Assembly (NCBI RefSeq): GCF_022483985.1
Contig: NZ_JAKVME010000001.1
Span: 62,001 to 126,000 of the forward strand
DNA: 64,000 bases
Direction of reading: 5' to 3'
Source: Acetobacter sp.
Lineage (GTDB): Bacteria > Pseudomonadota > Alphaproteobacteria > Acetobacterales > Acetobacteraceae
In this document: positions 1 to 7,653 of the stretch, in pieces
How positions within the stretch are numbered: position 1 is the stretch's first letter
Layout: each line of letters starts with the position of its first letter
Position numbers and translations under genes: made by a program
The notes under the pieces: model-generated
What the model was told of the DNA's origin: nothing
Seen by the model: the letters and a program-made list of their open reading frames with translations, nothing else
The model's database searches: none

Positions 1-12
1 CTCAGGGGCACT

Positions 13-3000
13 GTGATTCTTCGATCGCCTGACATTGTGGAGAAAAGGCTGTTCCGGATTTCCAGACTGGGCGTTGTCAGCGGATTTGCGTTCCTGATAT
101 CGGGGCTGATCCTGTGGGCGGGATTGTGGGAATTGCCGCGTTGCAATCTGGCGCCCCTCGCAGAACAGAGACTGAGCGCGACCGCAGGACGTAAGGTCTC
201 GGTCGGCTCACTGCATGTTACGTTGAATCGATGGTTGGTGGTTGATCTGGACGATGTCCATATCGCGAATATTCCGGATGGTTCCCGGCCAGACATGGTT
301 ACGCTCCAGCACGCACATCTTGAAATTCGCTTGATATCACTCTTTCGAGGGCCTGCTGAACTCCGCAATGTCGTCATTAACGGTCTTGCTATTTTTTGCG
401 AGCAGACTGCCTCGGGTCAGCAGAACTGGCGCTTCGTGTCCCGGCGGGAGGAACTTCATTCCGTGAAAGCCGCCGCGGATTCTGCCGACTGGCGCTGGTT
501 TCCAGGTCTCCGATCGGTTCATGTTACCAACAGCACGTTCATTTTCAGGACATCGGGCGGGAAAAGTTACGATAGTGTTCTAAATGACATGCTTCTTGCG
601 TCTTCCAGCGATGACGCGCCTGTTCGGCTGGTGCTCGATGGGGCATTCAATACGGTTCCGTTCGTTGTAAAAAGCGGTTTTTGGTCTTTTGCGGAATTTC
701 GCAAGTCCAGAGAGTCGTTTGATTTGCACGCGACAGTCACATCCGGAGATCTTGTCCTGCATCTCGACACCACGGTGAAGGATCTGCGGAATTTCGATGG
801 GGTCGATGGCACGTTTGATCTTGCCACACAAACCAGCAAATCACTTCTGACGATTGCGGGCATCACGTCGGCGTCACTGGAAACCGCCCTCGTGCTCAAA
901 GGGCATTTCATTCACAAGGGCAATCTATGGTCGCTTTCAGACGCCACAGGTAGAATCCGCGGAAGCGCGTTGGCGCCGACGTCTCTGAGCTTTAGAGAAG
1001 GCGCGGAGGGAAAGCCCGATATGCTGTCCGGGCAACTGAATTTCTCTATGCTCGACATAGATGCCTTGCTGGCGGGTGGGGCGTTCGACAAGACATCAGA
1101 GAAATCGTCAGGGATGGTCAAGAAAAATAGAAAGACGATCGTGGCATCTCTTGCGACCTTTTGCCCCAATCTGTGGCTCGATATGTCATTTTCTGCAGGC
1201 CATCTGCGCTACAAGACGATCGGTCTTGAGAAGGTTGGCGTTACGTTGAGACGGACAGCCGATGGGATCGACATTCGCTCTACGGATCTCAACCTGACAT
1301 CTCTGGCTGCGCCTGCGTTAACCCAGACCAGCGGACGCAGGAGCACAGTCGGCTCACTGCATGTCAGGATCGGCCCATGGGTCACGGTCGATCTGGATGA
1401 TGTGCATATCGCAAACATTCCTGATGGGTCACGGCCTGACATCTTCCGGCTCAGGCACGCGCATCTGGAAATACGTCTGATGTCCCTTCTTGCCAGCCCG
1501 GTCGAACTGCGCAACGTCTGGATTGACGGCTTTTCGGGGCTGTTTGAGCGAACCGCGAAACGCGAACGGAACTGGCATTTCTCTCCGGATCCCGAAGAGA
1601 TCAGGCCCGTCAGGCAGGCTGCGGAAGCTCCTGACCTGAACTGGTTTCCTGGACTGCGTTCGGTTCACATAACAGACAGTAAAATCATCTATCGCTCTTC
1701 AAACGGAAAAAGTTATGTCAGCAGTCTGAACGATGTTGTCCTGTCTTCGACAAGCGACGAAACCCCGATCAGAATGAATGTCGTGGGTGCCTACAATTCT
1801 GTGCCACTTACTCTCAAAATTGCGCTTCATTCTTTCAGCGCCTTTCGCCATGCCGGGCAACCTTTTGGAATGGCGTTCACCGCTACATCTGGCGACCTGA
1901 CCATGCATCTGGTCGGTACCGCGACGGACCTGCTGAATTTCGACGGTATTGACGGCACACTTGATCTGATCACGCGAAGCAGTTGGCCCCTTATGAGGAT
2001 CGCCGGGATCGCGCCGGGATCACTGAAAGTTCCTCTGAGACTCAGGGGTCATTTTATTCATCTGGGAGATGTATGGTCTCTGACCCAAACAGGGGGAAAC
2101 ATTCGGGGAAGCGATCTTCGTCCCACCGATCTGGTCTTTCGTGAAGGGGCATTCCATCAACCTGACGCCATTTCGGGAGCATTGAATTTCTCCACCCTCG
2201 ATATGAACGCGCTGCTGGCAGGTGCACCGCCTGGAAAAGCATCGGACGGTGATCAGGTCCGGTCAACCAAACACGAAACAACAGACATCCCGCTTTTCGT
2301 GGACGTTCATCCAGATCCATTGCTGGATCTGTCATTTTCGGCTGGGCACATCCTCTATAACAGGTTCGCGTTTGATAACACCGCCCTGTCTCTCAAGCGG
2401 ATACCGGGGGAAATCAGTATCCAGCGCCTCCGCATGGCGTGGCTGGGCGCAACACTCCAGATGTCCGGTAATCTTCGCGTCAAAGGGGATGGGACGCTGG
2501 CGCAGGTTTCTGTTGTGGTTGCCAACGCGGATATCGACCGCTTTCGGCGACAGGCCGGATTGCCGCCATTGCCTCTCTCCGGGATGGCCGCTTTTCAGGG
2601 CTCCGCAGTCTCGGGGCCGGTAAAAACATTGAATCAGGCTGTCACAGAAGCAAGGATCATTGCTGGCGCGGGGATTACCTCGGGGACCCTGTCTCGCCAG
2701 GTTCTTGGAATAGCACAGGAAAATCTTGCGCTACTGTTTGGCAGGCAAACGGGCTCGGAGCCTGTTTCGTGTCTGCTGGCTTTCGTCAGTATGGATCATG
2801 GACGCGGCGCGCTACGTCCCTTGCGGATAAGGACATCCGTTGGTTCTTTCTACGGAGAAGCCAACTTTGATCTCGGGCGTAAGTGGTTCGAACTCGTCTT
2901 TACCAGCCATGGAGCAAAGGCGCCTTTCGCCTTGGAAATTCCTCTTATGGCGCGGGGATCGTTCTCAAATCCGGGATTTGGTCTCGCCATGTTCTCTCGA

Positions 3001-3108
3001 CGCGGGCGTGCCCTGCTGAAGGATGCTGCATCTGACATCCCCGTGCCCATTTCCCTGAACGATTATTATTCGCACTCATCTTGTCTGGGGGGATACCCTG
3101 ATCCATGA
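13..3108 (+). CDS. AsmA-family envelope protein with internal duplication
   Basis: Predicted inner-membrane-anchored AsmA-like protein (1031 aa), a family linked to outer-membrane lipid and protein homeostasis. One hydrophobic segment lies near residues 20-40 (VVSGFAFLISGLILWAGL), followed by a large beta-rich periplasmic region; the C-terminal 250 residues resemble the AsmA C-terminal domain. Residues about 59-350 and 439-730 are diverged copies of each other: both carry VDLDDVHIANIPDGSRPD, HAHLEIRL, NWFPGLRSVH-type and LRGHFIH-type blocks. The GTG start at 13 has a weak AGGGG four bases upstream; the frame is open to base 1, so the true start may lie outside the window. The stop overlaps the next start (ATGA), which suggests co-transcription with the AI-2E permease. 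Confidence 0.75.
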   Translation: MILRSPDIVEKRLFRISRLGVVSGFAFLISGLILWAGLWELPRCNLAPLAEQRLSATAGRKVSVGSLHVTLNRWLVVDLDDVHIANIPDGSRPDMVTLQHAHLEIRLISLFRGPAELRNVVINGLAIFCEQTASGQQNWRFVSRREELHSVKAAADSADWRWFPGLRSVHVTNSTFIFRTSGGKSYDSVLNDMLLASSSDDAPVRLVLDGAFNTVPFVVKSGFWSFAEFRKSRESFDLHATVTSGDLVLHLDTTVKDLRNFDGVDGTFDLATQTSKSLLTIAGITSASLETALVLKGHFIHKGNLWSLSDATGRIRGSALAPTSLSFREGAEGKPDMLSGQLNFSMLDIDALLAGGAFDKTSEKSSGMVKKNRKTIVASLATFCPNLWLDMSFSAGHLRYKTIGLEKVGVTLRRTADGIDIRSTDLNLTSLAAPALTQTSGRRSTVGSLHVRIGPWVTVDLDDVHIANIPDGSRPDIFRLRHAHLEIRLMSLLASPVELRNVWIDGFSGLFERTAKRERNWHFSPDPEEIRPVRQAAEAPDLNWFPGLRSVHITDSKIIYRSSNGKSYVSSLNDVVLSSTSDETPIRMNVVGAYNSVPLTLKIALHSFSAFRHAGQPFGMAFTATSGDLTMHLVGTATDLLNFDGIDGTLDLITRSSWPLMRIAGIAPGSLKVPLRLRGHFIHLGDVWSLTQTGGNIRGSDLRPTDLVFREGAFHQPDAISGALNFSTLDMNALLAGAPPGKASDGDQVRSTKHETTDIPLFVDVHPDPLLDLSFSAGHILYNRFAFDNTALSLKRIPGEISIQRLRMAWLGATLQMSGNLRVKGDGTLAQVSVVVANADIDRFRRQAGLPPLPLSGMAAFQGSAVSGPVKTLNQAVTEARIIAGAGITSGTLSRQVLGIAQENLALLFGRQTGSEPVSCLLAFVSMDHGRGALRPLRIRTSVGSFYGEANFDLGRKWFELVFTSHGAKAPFALEIPLMARGSFSNPGFGLAMFSRRGRALLKDAASDIPVPISLNDYYSHSSCLGGYPDP

Positions 3109-4217
3109 CCGAGCATACTGTCCATTCACAGGAAAATATCCAGCCAGAACCGCAGTCATCCGGGTCGGCACGTAATACGCGGCCATTACTCTCCGTAGGA
3201 GCCGCAGCGGTCATTCTTCTTGCTGCATTGTGGATTCTGCGCCCTTTTCTTCCGGCTGTCATATGGGCGACGACAATCGCCATTGCACTTTGGCCGATGG
3301 TCAAGCGGATTCAACCTGTGCTACGCGGCAGTCGGGCTCTGTCCATTCTATGTGCCGCCTTTATTGCGTTGTTCGTTTTTGTGTTGCCATTCTCTCTGAC
3401 GATCTCGACGCTGCTCCGTCATGTCGGGTCGCTTTCCGACTTCGCAGCGTCACTGGCGACCTTAAAATTGCCTTCTCTCCCGCATTGGGTCTCAGATCTC
3501 CCGTATGTCGGCCAGCATGCCGTGAGATCGTGGGATCGTCTGCGCGAGCAGAAACTTCCTGAATTACTGACCCAGGCAGTGCCAACTCCGGATCAACTCT
3601 TTCACAGCGTTGTGAGCTATGCTGGTAGCACTGGCCTTCTCATTGTTCATTTCGTTCTCACAATGCTCATTATGGCCTTCTTCCTCGCCAAAGCGGAAGC
3701 TATTCATTCCCTATGCATAAAGCTTTCTTATGGCGTAGCAGGATCTACCGGAGTCAGTCTGTTAGAGCAGGCTGAACAGACAATTCGTGGCGTAGCATTA
3801 GGCGTTACCGCAGCGGCGATTATTGAAACGATAATCGTCGCGATCGGCCTTTTCGCTGCGGGAATGTCTTGGATCAGTGTCGTTATTTCTATTGTTTTTG
3901 TGACCTGCCTTCTTCAGGTTGGCGCATCTATCATCATGATTCCTTGTGTAGTATGGGCATATTTTTCATATGGACTTATCCCGTCACTGGTTCTTGTCCC
4001 ATTCGCTTTTTTGACCGTGATCTGTGATAACTTCCTACAGCCATTTGCAATTCGTAAGTATGTAGACATCTCCTTTTGGCTGATTCTGATAGGAGCGGTA
4101 GGTGGATTGGCTACTTTGGGGCTGGCAGGTTTGTTTGTCGGACCGATGATCCTCTCCGTTGCAGTCACGATGGTCAGGAACTGGGTTTTCGGTGTCGAAA
4201 ATACAGGCCAGACATAG
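3105..4217 (+). CDS. AI-2E family transporter (UPF0118/PerM type)
   Basis: 370-aa polytopic membrane protein of the AI-2E transporter/PerM family. Hydrophobic segments lie near residues 25-60, 75-100, 175-200, 235-275, 285-310 and 320-355, with the long hydrophilic stretch at about 105-170 typical of the family. The C-terminal block with DNFLQPFAIRK and a following glycine-rich helix (GGLATLGLAGLFVGP) is the most conserved part of these permeases. Substrates differ between members (autoinducer-2 export, Na+/H+ antiport), so none is assigned. The start codon overlaps the stop of the AsmA-like gene (ATGA), consistent with translational coupling. Confidence 0.85.
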   Translation: MTEHTVHSQENIQPEPQSSGSARNTRPLLSVGAAAVILLAALWILRPFLPAVIWATTIAIALWPMVKRIQPVLRGSRALSILCAAFIALFVFVLPFSLTISTLLRHVGSLSDFAASLATLKLPSLPHWVSDLPYVGQHAVRSWDRLREQKLPELLTQAVPTPDQLFHSVVSYAGSTGLLIVHFVLTMLIMAFFLAKAEAIHSLCIKLSYGVAGSTGVSLLEQAEQTIRGVALGVTAAAIIETIIVAIGLFAAGMSWISVVISIVFVTCLLQVGASIIMIPCVVWAYFSYGLIPSLVLVPFAFLTVICDNFLQPFAIRKYVDISFWLILIGAVGGLATLGLAGLFVGPMILSVAVTMVRNWVFGVENTGQT

Positions 4218-4249
4218 GAATTGCGATCTGAAGGCAGTGGAGGGAAACA

Positions 4250-5314
4250 ATGGCTGCATATGGCCGCTTTGATTTTTTGTGGCGTGTCTTACCTCTCACT
4301 TTTTCGGCATTTGGACTCTTAGCACCTCAGACGATCTGCGCAGCAGAACGGAACTGGTGCGAAGTTTTGTCTATACAGGGGCGCTCCTCTCTCCCTCTGA
4401 TTGCGTCGACGCTTCGGGAGCGGCAAAATCAGCCGCCGTCGCCATTGCCGCGCGTTCATACAGAGGGCACGCTTCCGCATCAGGGTATTTACGACGAAAG
4501 TATTGCAGCAAAAAAAGATCTGCCCGTCATGCTGGATGCCGCGTTGGCCTGGCACATTACCGCAGATGTCGCGTGGCTTGCGATGGCGCAGCAATATCTT
4601 TTGGCCTGGGTTGAAACATATCAGCCGAGTTATAACCCGATTGACGAAACAGGCTTTGATGCTCTGATCGATACCTATGCGATCATCCGGGATACGTTTT
4701 CGTCGACTGAACGTGCCCGGATCACTCAATTTCTGGAAAGATGGGCTCAGGGTTACCTTCGGAGTATTGACGAACAAAATCAGAGCAAAATCTGGATCAA
4801 TAACTGGCAAAGTCACCGTGTAAAACTGCTCACACTGATCGCTACTGCCCTTGATGATCACACGTTGTTCGAAGCGGCCAGAACTCTCTTTCAGAAACAG
4901 TTGACGGTCAATATTGCAAAGACCGGAGAGACCGAAGATTTCGAGGATCGGGATGCACTGCATTATGTCGTCTATGATCTGCAACCTCTTGTTCAGGCTG
5001 CTTTGGCCGCACAGCGCAGGGGAGAGGACTGGTATCACTGGACGACACCCGATGGAGCGTCTCTTGAGAAGGCCGTGGCCTGGTTAACACCGTATGTGTC
5101 CGGTCAAAAAAACCATGAGGAATTTGTGAATACGCATGTCCGTTTTGATCTGATCCGCTTGCATGCTGGTGAAAAGGGCTTTTCCGGACTATTCGATCCG
5201 CATGTTGCAGCCCCTCTGTACTGGTTCGCCTCACTGCTGGATCCGACGCTCGGGCCGCTGGCAAAAGGTTTGTCCAATACGCCGCCACCTTTTGTAGCCC
5301 TATGCGGCTTGTGA
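4250..5314 (+). CDS. alginate lyase superfamily (PL5-like) secreted protein
   Basis: 354-aa predicted secreted protein. An N-terminal signal peptide (hydrophobic core FLWRVLPLTFSAFGLLAP, cleavage probably after ICAA) precedes an alpha/alpha-barrel region. The NNWQSHR motif at about residue 183 and DFEDRDALHY at about 230 match the Asn/His/Tyr active-site blocks of the alginate-lyase (Pfam PF05426) superfamily. In this family catalysis is beta-elimination on uronate-containing polysaccharides; the true substrate here is unknown. It lies 32 bp after the AI-2E gene with a GGAGGG-like ribosome site. The restored 3' end of the convergent lyase gene would lie only 9 bp beyond its stop, so two predicted polysaccharide lyases face each other. 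Confidence 0.75.
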   Translation: MAAYGRFDFLWRVLPLTFSAFGLLAPQTICAAERNWCEVLSIQGRSSLPLIASTLRERQNQPPSPLPRVHTEGTLPHQGIYDESIAAKKDLPVMLDAALAWHITADVAWLAMAQQYLLAWVETYQPSYNPIDETGFDALIDTYAIIRDTFSSTERARITQFLERWAQGYLRSIDEQNQSKIWINNWQSHRVKLLTLIATALDDHTLFEAARTLFQKQLTVNIAKTGETEDFEDRDALHYVVYDLQPLVQAALAAQRRGEDWYHWTTPDGASLEKAVAWLTPYVSGQKNHEEFVNTHVRFDLIRLHAGEKGFSGLFDPHVAAPLYWFASLLDPTLGPLAKGLSNTPPPFVALCGL

Positions 5315-5323
5315 CGGTTCACG

Positions 5324-5373
5324 TTATTTTCCGGGTATCAGATCCACCGCGTCGTATGAAATCCCGGGACTTA
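5324..5373 (-). pseudogene. displaced C-terminal end of the PL4-like lyase
   Basis: On the minus strand, joining base 7654 to base 5370 (removing the mobile element plus one target copy TTA) continues the reading frame of the PL4-like lyase as LSPGISYDAVDLIPGK followed by TAA at 5326-5324. The YDAVDLI string resembles the C-terminal strand of family 4 rhamnogalacturonan lyases. This is the native gene end, now separated from the body by about 2.3 kb. Confidence 0.85.
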
Positions 5374-5436
5374 GTGACTGTTTCAAAAGTCGAGAATAAG
5401 CCTGAAAACGTGAGTCATGGTCAGGCTACTTGGGTA
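5374..5436 (+). repeat. left terminal inverted repeat
   Basis: Begins GTGACTGTTTCAAAAGTC and matches the reverse complement of 7591-7653 over 63 positions with one difference (GTCGAG versus GTCTAG). It lies directly inside the TTA target duplication. Confidence 0.92.
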
Positions 5437-5480
5437 GGTTTACCTTAAAAGTTAGTTTTCCATTTACCCGGCACGAAAAA

Positions 5481-5510
5481 GGTGGCCGGGTAAAGCTTTA
5501 CCCGGCCACC
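5481..5510 (-). terminator. perfect 30-bp palindrome, terminator of the cargo operon
   Basis: GGTGGCCGGGTAAAG is followed immediately by its exact reverse complement (centre AAGCTT). On the minus strand it is followed by TTTTT, as expected of a rho-independent terminator just after the stop at 5514. On the plus strand it is followed by a T-rich stretch, so it may work both ways. Confidence 0.75.
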
Positions 5511-5513
5511 TTT

Positions 5514-5780
5514 CTATTTTACCAAACGACGATAAACAAAGAAAATAGGTTGACAAACAAACCTAAGAATTTTGAACGGCACAATGATTGGCGAGAACAT
5601 GATGAAGCCAATCATATAGAAAAACCACGCAAGGCAATTTAGTATTCTATTGTTACTGAATCGACCTTTAAATCCGTAGTTACCGTTGACATTCAGATCA
5701 TCTATCCTGTTTCTTACCCGGTTTAATTCTTCCTCTAACTCTTCAAGCGTTCGATCGTCGTAATTAGGCTGCAAACTCAC
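5514..5780 (-). CDS. small membrane protein in element cargo
   Basis: 88-aa protein of unknown function. Residues 1-35 are charged, with a helix-forming ELEEELNRVRNRIDDL stretch; residues about 48-80 are hydrophobic (CLAWFFYMIGFIMFSPIIVPF), giving one or two membrane segments. The GTG start overlaps the stop of the upstream 52-aa gene in the sequence GGTGAG, so the two genes are translationally coupled. A strong palindromic terminator follows. Base composition is AT-rich like the rest of the element. Confidence 0.6.
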   Translation of the reverse strand: MSLQPNYDDRTLEELEEELNRVRNRIDDLNVNGNYGFKGRFSNNRILNCLAWFFYMIGFIMFSPIIVPFKILRFVCQPIFFVYRRLVK

Positions 5781-5935
5781 CTTCTGACCTCAGTTGGATT
5801 ACTGAAAAATTTTGGGTTGCCATATTGCATATTAATCAACTCTTTTGCCTTGAACGGGTCGTCAGCCTGTACCGTTATTTCTTGGATCGATCCTGATTTC
5901 AAAACAATCTTGGCTTTGTACAATTTGATAGCCAT
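5777..5935 (-). CDS. 52-aa basic small protein in element cargo
   Basis: Short open frame starting MAIKLYKAKIVLKSGSIQEI and ending NPTEVRR. An ATG start has GAGG seven bases upstream. The compact beta-strand pattern and conserved-looking FKAKELINMQYG block suggest a real small protein; I have an impression of similar small ORFs near mobilisation regions of cryptic plasmids but cannot verify it. Its stop overlaps the GTG of the 88-aa membrane-protein gene, giving a two-gene operon transcribed away from the transposase. Confidence 0.6.
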   Translation of the reverse strand: MAIKLYKAKIVLKSGSIQEITVQADDPFKAKELINMQYGNPKFFSNPTEVRR

Positions 5936-5936
5936 A

Positions 5937-6032
5937 ACTATGCCTCGTTTTTTTCGTCCTACGACAGACGAGTTTGCTCATCGGCGCCTCCTGGCGTCGG
6001 GCGGGTCGTAGCGTGTTTACACGAGGCATAGT
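5937..6032. other. nested inverted repeats between divergent cargo and transposase genes
   Basis: ACTATGCCTCGT near 5937-5948 is repeated inverted as ACGAGGCATAGT near 6021-6032. Between them lie shorter arms (TACGAC/GTCGTA) and a GC-rich core. The region 6030-6240 that follows has no gene and is GC-rich compared with the rest of the element. It could be a regulatory hairpin, a replication or transfer origin remnant, or a transposition enhancer; nothing here decides. Confidence 0.5.
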
Positions 6033-6303
6033 CACGCCCTGCCTATTTCCCAGACGATAAACAGCTTTCACCGTTCACCGCTGGACCATAAGTCCGGGTG
6101 TTGTATTTAGCAGGCCACCCGACATAGGGGCCGCCCCGTGTAAAAAGGCGCTACGACACGCCACCGACGAGCATAGCACGGCATGACGTGGCGCACCACC
6201 GCTCGGCATAACCCATTGATTTAAGATGACATTAATTTTTTGTAACTTGATTTTGGTGTTATTTATATTACGATAGTGGAATGATATTTATGGCTTGCAT
6301 GTG

Positions 6304-7098
6304 ATGGCCTACGATACAGATCTCACTGATGAACAGTGGGCGCTTATCAGGCATCGCATCCCGCGAGCCAAAAAGGGAGGACGCCCAAGGTCTACCAATA
6401 TGCGGCGTGTGATAGACGCCATTATGTATGTAGTCACTCACGGCTGTAAGTGGAGAGGTCTACCCAAAGACTTTCCACCGTGGGAAACTGTATACCGCTA
6501 CTTTTGCGCTATCCATAGTCGCGGCCTGTGGCGAAGCATCCATTGCGATTTGTACAAAGAAATCCGCCATAGGGCAGGCAAGTCAAAACGGCCTACCTTG
6601 CTCATCATTGATAGTCAGAGTGTCAAAACTGGCAAGTGTGCCAGTGCTGAAACCAAAGGCTATGATGGAGGTAAGCGGGTAAAGGGCAGAAAACGGCACG
6701 TCCTTGTTGATAGCATGGGCCTGCTGGTTGACGTTCAAGTGACCCCTGCTAACGTGCATGACACCAAAGGCGCACGTCTCCTTTTAGAAAAATACAAACG
6801 AAGGGAAAAGAAGCCCAAGGTCCAAAAAATCATTGGCGACAAGGGCTACCGGGGAGAATTGTTGAACGGCTTTGTCCGAAAAGCGTTCAACGCCGTGGTT
6901 GAAATTGGTGAGAACCATACCAATATGATCAGAGGCTTTGTGCCAGCCCACAAGCGTTGGTTGGTAGAACGAGGTTTTGCATGGTTGGGCGACTATTGGC
7001 GCTTGTCTATTGACAGAGAGCGCTACCCGTCCCGAAGTATGTCAATGATTAGGCTGGCCTTCATCAGACTGATGTTGAGAAGACTGGTGCCTGTTTAG
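6304..7098 (+). CDS. IS5 family transposase
   Basis: About 264-aa DDE transposase. The N-terminal DLTDEQWALI and GGRPRSTNMRRVIDAIMYV blocks form the DNA-binding insertion-element domain; WRGLPKDFPPWETVYRYF follows. The catalytic region holds IIDSQSVKTG (first Asp), GYDGGKRVKGRKRHVLVDSMGLL, IIGDKGYRG (second Asp) and VERGFAWLGDYWRL (Glu), the IS5/IS1031 signature. It appears intact in a single frame. ATG at 6304 is preferred over an in-frame TTG at 6295 because MAYDTDLTDEQW is the family start. A likely promoter (TTGATT, TATTAC) lies at about 6247-6275. Confidence 0.9.
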   Translation: MAYDTDLTDEQWALIRHRIPRAKKGGRPRSTNMRRVIDAIMYVVTHGCKWRGLPKDFPPWETVYRYFCAIHSRGLWRSIHCDLYKEIRHRAGKSKRPTLLIIDSQSVKTGKCASAETKGYDGGKRVKGRKRHVLVDSMGLLVDVQVTPANVHDTKGARLLLEKYKRREKKPKVQKIIGDKGYRGELLNGFVRKAFNAVVEIGENHTNMIRGFVPAHKRWLVERGFAWLGDYWRLSIDRERYPSRSMSMIRLAFIRLMLRRLVPV

Positions 7099-7111
7099 TG
7101 TTGAGGTATTT

Positions 7112-7420
7112 ATGTCGGGAATTTATTGGGTCTCATACAGAATCCACGAGGATTGCACATATACTGCAAGGTATAGCGCTTTTATTGCATCGTTAGACTC
7201 TGTAAGCGATAAACAATGGGAAAATGATACCACATCGTTTCATATTATAGAATCAAAAGATAGCATTAAAAGCATTGCCGCCTCGTTAAAAAAAGCACTA
7301 AATGAATCTACCGATAATTTTTTGATTAGAAAAATGGACAGTAAGAGTGCTATTTATTTTGGATCAAATGTTGAATTTTTCGCACTTAAGAAATTTATGG
7401 ATTACGTTAGTAAGGCTTAG
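7112..7420 (+). CDS. 102-aa cargo protein of unknown function
   Basis: Protein of 102 aa starting MSGIYWVSYRIHEDCTYTAR, with an ATG and GAGG five bases upstream, 13 bp after the transposase stop and on the same strand. Predicted mixed alpha/beta soluble protein: alternating strands at 1-30 and a helix near 70-80 (AASLKKAL). The DCTYTARYSAF and TTSFHIIES patterns recall small stress or plasmid-borne proteins, but I do not recognise a family. Strongly AT-rich and Lys/Ser-rich, unlike the host genes. Confidence 0.6.
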   Translation: MSGIYWVSYRIHEDCTYTARYSAFIASLDSVSDKQWENDTTSFHIIESKDSIKSIAASLKKALNESTDNFLIRKMDSKSAIYFGSNVEFFALKKFMDYVSKA

Positions 7421-7590
7421 ATCTAAAATAAGAAGCGCGTATATCAATGGGAATTCGGATTACTTTAGCGATTAACAATATTAATCGTGCTTTAAAATAA
7501 TATTTCTTCTTATAGGCATTCATTACCATTCTCCGCATAAAGCAATAAGGGCGTAGTTACCCGCCCTGATTTTACCCAAAACGGGAAAAT
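7421..7590. other. AT-rich non-coding tail of the element
   Basis: No open frame of note. GCGATTAACAATATTAATCGTGC at about 7468-7490 holds a short inverted repeat (CGATTAA/TTAATCG) that could terminate the 102-aa gene. Confidence 0.45.
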
Positions 7591-7653
7591 TACCCAAGTA
7601 GCCTGACCATGACTCACGTTTTCAGGCTTATTCTAGACTTTTGAAACAGTCAC
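7591..7653 (-). repeat. right terminal inverted repeat
   Basis: Reverse complement of 5374-5436 with one mismatch. It supplies the new last residues (SDCFKSLE) and a TAA stop to the interrupted lyase gene. Confidence 0.92.

Larger units (their letters stand above)
5374..7653. mobile_element. IS5-type (IS1031-like) transposable element with cargo
   Basis: 2280-bp element bounded by 63-bp inverted repeats with one mismatch and flanked by direct TTA copies (5371-5373 and 7654-7656). A three-base TNA duplication is known for the IS1031 subgroup of IS5, and the transposase inside belongs to IS5. The element is clearly AT-richer than its surroundings and carries three small non-transposase genes plus two palindromic regions, so it is larger than a typical IS of this group. 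Near-identical ends, an intact target duplication and an exactly restorable target gene indicate a recent insertion. Confidence 0.9.

Noticed and set aside
4319..5038. 239-aa frame antisense to the alginate-lyase-like gene
   Set aside because: The sense strand has signal peptide and active-site motifs; the antisense product has none.
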